Assembly: GCF_000738435.1 (NCBI RefSeq)
Contig: NZ_CP003984.1
Span: forward strand, 682,001-746,000
Direction of reading: 5' to 3'
From: Planktomarina temperata RCA23
GTDB taxonomy: Bacteria > Pseudomonadota > Alphaproteobacteria > Rhodobacterales > Rhodobacteraceae
DNA: 64,000 nt
The position numbers were made by a program, and so were the translations under genes. How positions within the stretch are numbered: the stretch's first letter is position 1; each line of letters opens with the position of its first letter. Below the pieces are notes generated by a model. It saw nothing but the letters and a program-made list of their open reading frames with translations, was not told the origin of the DNA and made no database searches. Shown here piece after piece: positions 57,172-64,000 of this stretch.

Positions 57172-57651
57172 ATGATAAAAATTCGTTTGGTCCTAACATT
57201 TTTTGTATTTCTTATGACTTTGATTGGTCCAGCGTTTGGTCAGGACGGACATGCGTTGCAAGTGACTGGTTTGCAATCGGAGACTATTCACTTAAATTTA
57301 GAAGAACTTGATGCCTTAGCTCAAACAGAATTTGCGACAAGCACTATTTGGTCGAGTGGTGAGATACATTTCTCAGGAGTTTCACTCAAAGCTTTACTGA
57401 AGCATTTGCAATTTAGGGGAATTAACATTGAGATGATAGCACTTGATGGTTATACGGTCTCTATGACGATTGCCGATCTTGAAGATAATGCACCAATAAT
57501 TTCTACTCGTTTAAATGGTGAAATAATGCCGATCCGCAGAAATGGGCCCTATTGGGTAGTTTTCCCCTATGACAGTGATCCTAAATACCAAACTGAAGTT
57601 AACTTCGCCCGCAGCATTTGGCAATTGACGCATATTAGAGTGGTGGATTGA
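57172..57651 (+). CDS. Periplasmic protein with a molybdopterin-oxidoreductase-like domain
   Basis: The 159-residue protein has a signal peptide ('LVLTFFVFLMTLIGPAFG'). The mature part ('GVSLKALLKHL', 'YTVSMTIADL', 'RRNGPYWVVFPYD') recalls the SUOX-type molybdopterin-binding fold. It lacks an evident cofactor-ligating cysteine, so it may be a sensor rather than an enzyme. It is placed directly before a membrane hybrid kinase, suggesting it feeds a periplasmic signal to it. ATG 57172 is used instead of TTG 57169. Confidence 0.7.
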   Translation: MIKIRLVLTFFVFLMTLIGPAFGQDGHALQVTGLQSETIHLNLEELDALAQTEFATSTIWSSGEIHFSGVSLKALLKHLQFRGINIEMIALDGYTVSMTIADLEDNAPIISTRLNGEIMPIRRNGPYWVVFPYDSDPKYQTEVNFARSIWQLTHIRVVD

Positions 57652-57693
57652 TATGGGTTTGTCTCACGTTGTGATATGACTTAAAGTTTCCAG

Positions 57694-60216
57694 ATGAATG
57701 CTGAATTAAAAGGGTATCGTTTCGTAGTTTTAGTAGGTCTTGGTCTGCTAACCATCTTGCTCGCGCTAATGGTATCCAAATTATTTTCGGACTTGCAAGA
57801 TTTATCAGTTTCTAAAGGTAATACCCAAACTCGGTGGCATAGCTCTCAATTTGAAACTCAAATCGCGGATTTAGATTCAATTTTGACCGAAAATATAGCT
57901 AATGTGGATTTGCAGAGAGATGCGATCCGACAGAAAATCAATATTGTACTTAGCAAGTTGTTTGTTCTAAAAAATGATCCTTACCTATTGAATTTTTGGC
58001 AAAACCCAGGCCAAGCGGCTTCTGGTTTGATACCATTATTTCAATTTGAGACGCGTGCAATTGCAATTGCAGACAAGCCTGCTCAAATAACTCCGTCTGA
58101 TCTATTGGACTTGCGAGATATACTTCGAAAGGCTCGGCCGGTAGTACGTAAAATTTCACTTCGTAGCGTAGAATTGGCGGCGGCGCAATCGACGAAACGC
58201 AGGATGAAATTTGCAAGACAACTTACATGGACTGGTGGTTTTGCTATTGGTTTTTTAATTATGTTGGCGAGCTTGTTGCTTTTAATGGACCGTATGCTGC
58301 TATCTGCTATACGCCGTGCGGCTGCGCTTACTGCTTCCTCCAGGCAATTAGCGGCAACCGTAGCCGGCTCATTGGATGCAATCGTGATAGCGGATAGCTT
58401 CAGTAAAATTATCGAATATAATGCTTCCGCAGAAGGTGTATTTGGGTGGACCCGCAAGGAAATTATTGGGAGAACTATGGAAGACATTTTCCTCCCGGAA
58501 GGTCTAAGAGACACGTATAAAAATGCAATGAACCAGCCCTTGTTGCAAGATAGTTCAGAGGCTATCTACCCCACCCGTTTTGAATTGTCTGGACGGCGAA
58601 AAAATGGTGAAGAATTTCCAGTCGAATTGAACATGACCTTTGTTAAACGAAATGATGATGCAATATTTATGGCCTATATTCGTGATGTCAGTGATCGTAA
58701 AATTACTGAGAAAGCCTTAATCGAAGCGCGTGATCGTGCTGAGAGTGCAGACAAAGCTAAGTCTCAGTTTTTGGCGGTAATGAGCCACGAAATGCGTACC
58801 CCTCTTGCTGGCATAATTGGTATCATGGATTTGCTGAAGACAACCAAGCTTTCGCAAAAACAGGATCGTTATATTCAGATTGCAACATCCTCCAGTACAG
58901 TTTTGCTCGACCACATTAATGAAGCGCTAAACATCACACGTATCGATGTTGGTAAATTAGAATTATCTTCTCAAGAATTTAATTTGCCTGACTTGGCCGA
59001 AACTTTGGTTGAGGTTCTCGAACCACTGTCTAAAAAGAAAAATTTAGATCTAAGACTACAATTAGCTAACAATATAGAGTCAAACTTTATGGGCGACAGC
59101 CATAGAATTAGACAAATATTGATCAACTTGTTAGGCAATGCCATCAAGTTTACGGATCAAGGTAATATCAACTTTTCAATTACTGGAAGTGATGGCCCTG
59201 AAACTTCATTTGTGCACTTTATAATCAGTGACACGGGCTTGGGTATAGCTCCGGAAAATCATCAAAAGATTTTTGAAGAATTTGTAGCCATTACTCAAGG
59301 CGACCAAAGCCAAGTTAGGGGCGATGGATTGGGTCTTCATATTTCTCGTAAAATTGCGCGTCTTATGGGCGGTGATATTATGGTAAAAAGCGATATTGGA
59401 AAAGGGGCAGAGTTTACACTGAGTTTGCCGCTGGAAAGAGTAAGGAAAATTGATGGTAAGGTTGCTGAACCAGCATCTTTTCCTCACAAAGAAAATCAAA
59501 ATCTTAGTATTTTGGTAGTTGAAGATAACAATGTTAACAGAGAAGTTCTTGGCGATATGCTTAAAGGCTTGGGGCATTCTGTGAGTAGAGCCACTAACGG
59601 GGTGGAAGCCCTAGACTGTGCTAACATTCAATCATTTGATATCATCTTCATGGATATTAATATGCCAGTAATGGACGGCATTGAAACAACCCACAGAATT
59701 CGTGCTGATAGTAAACTAAATTCAAAGGCATGTATTGTTGGGCTAACAGCGCACGGCAGCGACGAGTTTGGTGAGGAAGCGCAACAAGCTGGTATGGATA
59801 ATTTTTTTACCAAACCAATTCGCCTTGAGGCTTTGCGAAAAATTATTTATGATATTGTTTCTAATGATCAATTTGCGGTTATTGATGAGTTTTCACCGGT
59901 GCTAACGGAGTTATTTGAAACCCTTGGTCGCGAGAAAGTCTTGCGCATTGGTGAAAAATTCTTCGAAGAATTGGACGTATTTATCCAACAGTCCATCGAC
60001 GGTGTGTTCGCCGAGGATCATGTCGCATTAGTGGAGGCTACTCACAAAATGAAAGGTGCCGCAGTGTTGTTGGGACAAAACGTGCTAGAAACGCCACTCG
60101 ATCAACTTGAATGCCATACCCTTGAAGGCGACTTGACAGATTTGACTAATAGCATTCAAAGCCTTCGGAATATTGCCCAGCAATCAAAAGCTGCGTTCTT
60201 CGATTTTACCCCATGA
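57694..60216 (+). CDS. Membrane hybrid sensor histidine kinase (PAS, HisKA, HATPase, REC, Hpt)
   Basis: The protein is 840 residues. Two transmembrane helices (about 9-31 and 177-201) enclose a periplasmic helical sensor region. Then come a PAS domain (~225-345), the phospho-acceptor His365 in 'MSHEMRTPLAG', an ATPase domain ('LLGNAIKFTD', 'DTGLGIAPE'), a receiver with Asp654 ('IIFMDINMPVMDG') and a C-terminal Hpt domain with His784 ('THKMKGAAVLL'). This is a full phosphorelay whose final receiver is probably the divergent LuxR-type regulator. The upstream gene may encode its ligand-binding partner. Confidence 0.93.
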   Translation: MNAELKGYRFVVLVGLGLLTILLALMVSKLFSDLQDLSVSKGNTQTRWHSSQFETQIADLDSILTENIANVDLQRDAIRQKINIVLSKLFVLKNDPYLLNFWQNPGQAASGLIPLFQFETRAIAIADKPAQITPSDLLDLRDILRKARPVVRKISLRSVELAAAQSTKRRMKFARQLTWTGGFAIGFLIMLASLLLLMDRMLLSAIRRAAALTASSRQLAATVAGSLDAIVIADSFSKIIEYNASAEGVFGWTRKEIIGRTMEDIFLPEGLRDTYKNAMNQPLLQDSSEAIYPTRFELSGRRKNGEEFPVELNMTFVKRNDDAIFMAYIRDVSDRKITEKALIEARDRAESADKAKSQFLAVMSHEMRTPLAGIIGIMDLLKTTKLSQKQDRYIQIATSSSTVLLDHINEALNITRIDVGKLELSSQEFNLPDLAETLVEVLEPLSKKKNLDLRLQLANNIESNFMGDSHRIRQILINLLGNAIKFTDQGNINFSITGSDGPETSFVHFIISDTGLGIAPENHQKIFEEFVAITQGDQSQVRGDGLGLHISRKIARLMGGDIMVKSDIGKGAEFTLSLPLERVRKIDGKVAEPASFPHKENQNLSILVVEDNNVNREVLGDMLKGLGHSVSRATNGVEALDCANIQSFDIIFMDINMPVMDGIETTHRIRADSKLNSKACIVGLTAHGSDEFGEEAQQAGMDNFFTKPIRLEALRKIIYDIVSNDQFAVIDEFSPVLTELFETLGREKVLRIGEKFFEELDVFIQQSIDGVFAEDHVALVEATHKMKGAAVLLGQNVLETPLDQLECHTLEGDLTDLTNSIQSLRNIAQQSKAAFFDFTP

Positions 60217-60419
60217 TCTTAAAATAAGTACGCTTTGGTAGCGCGACCTATCCTTTCTGATACTGTGACGTCTTCTTTTTAGTTATCTGCTACCTGACCG
60301 CACCGTGGCTTGCAAAGGTTGGGAGTGACATTGTTTGTGTATGTAGCACCACGTGAGGGTGCCCAGGACAAGCAAAGCAATATGGCAAACTTAACGGAAA
60401 TTATTCTGGATCGTTGTGA

Positions 60420-61505
60420 ATGACACAACGAAAGGGTATTATTCTTGCTGGCGGCTCCGGTACACGGCTTTATCCCATTACTATGGGCGTGTCGAAACAG
60501 CTGCTGCCGATCTACGACAAGCCGATGGTCTATTACCCCCTGACCGTGCTGATGATGGCTGGTATCCGTGAGGTCATGGTTATCACCACTCCCAATGATG
60601 CAGATCAGTTTAAACGCGTTTTGGGCGATGGTAGCCAGTGGGGCATCTCGCTGCAGTATAAAGTGCAACCCAGCCCTGACGGTCTGGCGCAGGCCTTTAT
60701 TCTGGCAGAGCAGTTTCTGGCCGGCGCCCCATCGGTAATGGTGCTGGGCGATAATATCTTCTGTGGACACGGCCTGCCGGACCTCCTGCAAGAAGCGGAT
60801 AAAACCACCAGTGGTGCCACTATCTTCACCTACCAGGTGGCCGATCCTGAGCGCTATGGCGTAGTGGATTTTGACAAAGACGGCTCGGTGAAAAGCATCA
60901 TCGAAAAACCGTCTGTGCCGCCTTCAAACCTTGCGGTAACCGGGCTTTATTTCGTGGATGAGACAGCACCCGAACGTGCCAAGAATGTGCGGCCTTCAGC
61001 CCGTGGTGAGCTGGAGATCACCAGCCTATTGAAAAGCTATCTGTGCGATGACGCGCTCAGCGTACAGACAATGGGCAGTTGCTTTGCCTGGATGGACGCT
61101 GGCACCCATGACAGCTTGTTGGACGCTGGAAATTTTGTACGCACACTCACAGAACGGCAGGGCATTCCGGTGGGATCTCCAGACCGGGTGGCCCTCGATA
61201 TGGGCTGGATCGGTGAAGCCAAACAAAAGAACTGCGCCCAGAAAAAAAATCTTGTTGAACGTCCAACGACATTACATCTCTCAGTGCCTAGTGACAATAT
61301 AACCAATGCTGAAAACATATCCAACAGCTCCGCAGAGATGGATCTTGGCGGCTTAACGCCAAGCAATTTAATATCAAATTGTTTGGCCAAAGAGAAAGAC
61401 CAGACTGGCTTGATTCTCAGCCCTCGAAAGATAACGGCGCTACGCCGCAAATCTGGTGGCGTTGCAGGTGTCATGGAAGAAATGCACAAGGCTGATTCTA
61501 GTTGA
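60420..61505 (+). CDS. rfbA: Glucose-1-phosphate thymidylyltransferase with a foreign C-terminus
   Basis: The first ~270 residues are a canonical RfbA/RmlA ('GGSGTRLYPITMGVSKQLLPIYDKPMVYYPL', 'MVLGDNIFCGHG', 'IEKP', 'WMDAGTHDSLLDAG'). It makes dTDP-glucose for dTDP-sugar synthesis. After 'DMGWIGEAKQKN', where the normal enzyme has ~20-30 more residues, the sequence changes to ~90 unrelated residues, giving 361 in total. This looks like a recombination joint around 61230. Whether the enzyme remains active is uncertain, as the lost helices lie outside the catalytic site. Its stop overlaps the next start (TTGA). Confidence 0.88.
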   Translation: MTQRKGIILAGGSGTRLYPITMGVSKQLLPIYDKPMVYYPLTVLMMAGIREVMVITTPNDADQFKRVLGDGSQWGISLQYKVQPSPDGLAQAFILAEQFLAGAPSVMVLGDNIFCGHGLPDLLQEADKTTSGATIFTYQVADPERYGVVDFDKDGSVKSIIEKPSVPPSNLAVTGLYFVDETAPERAKNVRPSARGELEITSLLKSYLCDDALSVQTMGSCFAWMDAGTHDSLLDAGNFVRTLTERQGIPVGSPDRVALDMGWIGEAKQKNCAQKKNLVERPTTLHLSVPSDNITNAENISNSSAEMDLGGLTPSNLISNCLAKEKDQTGLILSPRKITALRRKSGGVAGVMEEMHKADSS

Positions 61506-63631
61506 ATTTCTACAACCCCAACCACACTCCAAACCAAAGAATTTCTGATGGTGAAATTGACCTAGTGAAACTGGCCGCCTCACTGTGGCGGGGTAAATGG
61601 ACAGTACTGGCATTTGTTCTTTTTTTTGTAGGCGTTGCAGACTTTTATGTCAGGCACGTTGCCGTTCCCTTATATCCTGCGACCGCAAAGATTGCACTAA
61701 AAGAGCACCAGCCCGAAAAAATACTCACTGACATCGAAAGCCTCATGTCGAATGGACCAATAACAGACTCGGGTATCAACACTGAGCTCGAGGTTTTACG
61801 GTCGCGCGATCTTGTCGAAAAACTTGTGGATTCGCTTGACCTCATCAACCAACCTGCCTTCAATCCACTCTTGCGAGAGCCTCGACTGTCCAGTCAAATT
61901 AAAACGCAACTCTTCACTCTCCTTGGTTTGGCGTCAGAAAAACCAAAAACGCCTCGATCTCCTGAGGTAGTCCGTTCAATTGTGATCAATTCTGTGCTCA
62001 ATACTATGGCATTCTCAAATACTAAGAACACGCGGGTAATCAATATTTCAGTCACGACGACTGAAGCCGCTCTGTCTGTTCTCATGGCTAACAAAATGGC
62101 GATGCTGTACATTGAAAACCAGATCCAGATTAAATTGGACGCACTCGCAAGCGCCACAGAGTTTCTCTCCAGGCGTACATCTGAATTGAAGCACGACTTC
62201 GAAAAGTTGAAGGCCGAACTGGCTAATTTTTCCAGTCAGTCAGAACTTGTCAATCCCACTGTTCTTAAGTCACACGAAATTCAACTTCGTGATCTGCGCA
62301 CGCGCCTGTGGGAGCAAGCTGAGATTGTTGTAGAGAAAACGGACACCCGGACAGTTCTCCTATCATTTAGAGAAGCCGGTAATCTGCAAGCCCTCATCAA
62401 ACATGCAGATGACTTTCGACTAAACCGTGCGATTTCTGAGTATCGCAATAATAAGATATCTCTAGACGGCCTCAATCTGCAAGTAGAGCATTTTATGCTC
62501 GACAACGAGGTGGAGGCAGAGCGAGAACAGAAGCAGTTGTCAGCTCTTGAAGCATCTGAGTCTATCCTCGCGAAACAGATCGAGCGGCAGTCCCAAGAAC
62601 TGATTGTCCTCCAGCAGCTTGAGCGTGAGACAGAGGCTGCTCGCCTCCTCTATGAAAGCTTTTTCACCCGTCTACTAGAAATGAATGTTCAACTGGGACT
62701 TGAAACTGCCGACGGGCGCCTCCTTTCCACCGCAATTCAAAGGGCTCCGTCCAGTCCAATAAAAAGCAAAATTCTATTTCTTGGTGGCGCTATTGGGTTG
62801 ATGATGGGTGCCAGTCTTGTGCTCTTTTGGGAATTGCGCTTTTCAGGCTATCGATCGGTAAACGAGTTGCGTGACCAAAGTGGCTACAGCGTTCTGTCGG
62901 CCGTGCCCCTCATTCCTGTCCGGGATAGAAAGAATATCATTTCCTACCTCAAGACTAAGCCCGACTCAATGGTTTCGGAGGCCGTTCGCAATCTCCGCAC
63001 ATCCATTCTCATGTCTAACCTAAATCAAGTTAAACAAGTCATCATGTTAACGTCTTCGGTTCCGAAAGAGGGCAAGACAATACTGTCTTTTGCCCTCGCT
63101 CAGAACATGGTTGGCCTTGGTAAACGCATTCTTTTAATCGAAGCTGATATCAGGAGACGCGTCCACTCAGTCGAAATCGATAGGGACAATACAGTTGCCC
63201 TCCTCGATCTCGTGGCGGGTGATAAGAAGTGGAAGGAAGTGAGCCTCTATGTTGAAGAGTTAGGATTTGATATTCTCACTGCCACGAAGAGCGATAAGAA
63301 CGCCGCTGACATCTTCGCCTCTCAACGCTTCTCCGAACTTCTTACTGAACTCCGTGAATATTATGATTATATAATAATAGATTCCCCCCCTGTGCTGGCG
63401 GTTCCAGACGCTCGCTTGATCGGTGCCATTAGTGACGCCAATATTTACGTTGTTGAGTGGAACAAAACCACCTGCGCGCAGGTGGATCAAGGCCTTGATA
63501 TGCTTTCAAGCATTGGCGTCAACACAATCGGGCTGGTTCTGAACCAAATCGACCCACACAAGACAAAGACTTATGGCTATACAGGCTCATATGGATACGG
63601 CGCATACGGATCTGAATATTATGAAAGCTGA
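61502..63631 (+). CDS. BY-kinase exopolysaccharide co-polymerase (Wzc-like)
   Basis: The 709-residue protein has an N-terminal Wzz domain with a first membrane helix (~33-52), a long periplasmic coiled-coil region, a second helix (~427-445) and a cytosolic tyrosine-kinase domain. The kinase part has Walker A 'SVPKEGKTILSFA', Walker A' 'LLIEADIRRR' and Walker B 'YIIIDSPPVLAVPDA'. The C-terminus is a tyrosine cluster ('YGYTGSYGYGAYGSEYYES'), the autophosphorylation tail. It controls chain length and export of a polysaccharide. TTG 61502 is the only plausible start; it overlaps the rfbA stop. Confidence 0.9.
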   Translation: MNFYNPNHTPNQRISDGEIDLVKLAASLWRGKWTVLAFVLFFVGVADFYVRHVAVPLYPATAKIALKEHQPEKILTDIESLMSNGPITDSGINTELEVLRSRDLVEKLVDSLDLINQPAFNPLLREPRLSSQIKTQLFTLLGLASEKPKTPRSPEVVRSIVINSVLNTMAFSNTKNTRVINISVTTTEAALSVLMANKMAMLYIENQIQIKLDALASATEFLSRRTSELKHDFEKLKAELANFSSQSELVNPTVLKSHEIQLRDLRTRLWEQAEIVVEKTDTRTVLLSFREAGNLQALIKHADDFRLNRAISEYRNNKISLDGLNLQVEHFMLDNEVEAEREQKQLSALEASESILAKQIERQSQELIVLQQLERETEAARLLYESFFTRLLEMNVQLGLETADGRLLSTAIQRAPSSPIKSKILFLGGAIGLMMGASLVLFWELRFSGYRSVNELRDQSGYSVLSAVPLIPVRDRKNIISYLKTKPDSMVSEAVRNLRTSILMSNLNQVKQVIMLTSSVPKEGKTILSFALAQNMVGLGKRILLIEADIRRRVHSVEIDRDNTVALLDLVAGDKKWKEVSLYVEELGFDILTATKSDKNAADIFASQRFSELLTELREYYDYIIIDSPPVLAVPDARLIGAISDANIYVVEWNKTTCAQVDQGLDMLSSIGVNTIGLVLNQIDPHKTKTYGYTGSYGYGAYGSEYYES

Positions 63632-63737
63632 ATATATCCAGAAAAACTGTTGGGCGGCACTTGGCGCTTTCGTGGTCGATTTTAACCGACACAAATACGT
63701 GGATAACGGATCAACACAGAATTTAGTTGGAAGGTCT

Positions 63738-64000
63738 ATGAAACGCGCAATATTAGTCTTTATTGCACTCACACTGACTGGATGCGGTATTGCGTATCAG
63801 CCCACCTCCGTGCGCGACGACGCTAGCGCGAATATTCGTGTTGTTCACCTGACACCGGAGACAGTTCTGGAGGCGAATAGCTCGCCTTATACACCTCAGA
63901 GTTGGCCAACTGCTTTTGTATCTACTGATAACTTGGAAGAAAAAAATCATAAACTTCAGGATCCATTTTTTGCCTCCCAAAGGCTCGATGGCGTTATGGA
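63738..64000 (+). CDS. Outer-membrane lipoprotein, polysaccharide export (Wza-like), N-terminal part
   Basis: ATG 63738 follows a GGAAGG box. The protein begins with a lipoprotein signal ('ALTLTGCG', lipid-modified Cys) and continues for ~87 residues to the window end. The position right after the BY-kinase gene suggests the Wza-type export channel. The diagnostic export domain is not yet reached. Confidence 0.6.
   Translation, partial: MKRAILVFIALTLTGCGIAYQPTSVRDDASANIRVVHLTPETVLEANSSPYTPQSWPTAFVSTDNLEEKNHKLQDPFFASQRLDGVM

Overview
The window looks like an alphaproteobacterium, most likely a marine Rhodobacteraceae (Roseobacter-type) strain. The inference rests on gene content and protein flavour: TRAP and NitT/TauT transporters, L-fucose and sulfate-ester catabolism, a heterotetrameric sarcosine oxidase, DUF3768-type island genes and a BY-kinase exopolysaccharide locus. 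No ribosomal or phylogenetic marker is present to prove it.

Layout. (1) 1-4.46 kb, chromosomal backbone: an SDR tail, hemF, a ferric-reductase-like flavocytochrome and an FAD-linked 2-hydroxyacid dehydrogenase, ending at a tRNA-Met (4465-4541). (2) 4.50-50.35 kb, element A: the 3' part of the tRNA is repeated exactly (50 bp) at 50350, which brackets a 45.85-kb integrated element. It opens with a tyrosine integrase. Next comes a one-strand operon of 12 genes (17.4 to 6.8 kb): GntR regulator, cytosolic sulfatase, NitT/TauT-type ABC importer and the complete oxidative L-fucose pathway. It reads as a route for a sulfated fucose. A core module follows (18.0-24.3 kb): catalytic-domain-only tyrosine recombinase, clamp-loader-like AAA+ ATPase, two unrecognised proteins, an array of palindromes, DUF3768/DUF6641/DUF6626 genes and a possible HUH (Rep-like) protein. 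(3) 24.76-49.34 kb, a second cargo bounded by decayed ends of one IS6-type element in the same orientation. It holds Lrp regulator, aminotransferase, sugar-acid/keto-acid genes ending in a 2-oxoglutarate semialdehyde dehydrogenase, a frameshifted LacI regulator with three near-identical palindromic sites, a TRAP transporter, a D-amino-acid-oxidase-like/enolase-superfamily/DHDPS/DpkA set, a divergent soxBDAG and a DMT exporter. (4) 50.35-55.47 kb, element B: a second copy of the same left module (int) and right module (small recombinase plus AAA+) around a different cargo, one amidase, cut off by an intact IS6-type insertion sequence at 55470-56272. (5) 56.3-64 kb: LuxR response regulator, molybdopterin-domain-like periplasmic protein, hybrid histidine kinase, then exopolysaccharide genes (a chimeric rfbA, a BY-kinase and the start of a lipoprotein export gene).

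The central observation is that A and B are tandem members of one family of integrative elements. A 1.9-kb left module (4497-6396 = 50350-52249) and a 1.5-kb right module (17971-19505 = 53935-55469) align without gaps, while everything between them is unrelated: an 11.6-kb fucose/sulfate operon in A and a 1.7-kb amidase segment in B. The cargo slot is flanked by a diverged recombinase 3' fragment on the left and the intact recombinase 3' end on the right. This suggests a cargo-exchange mechanism.
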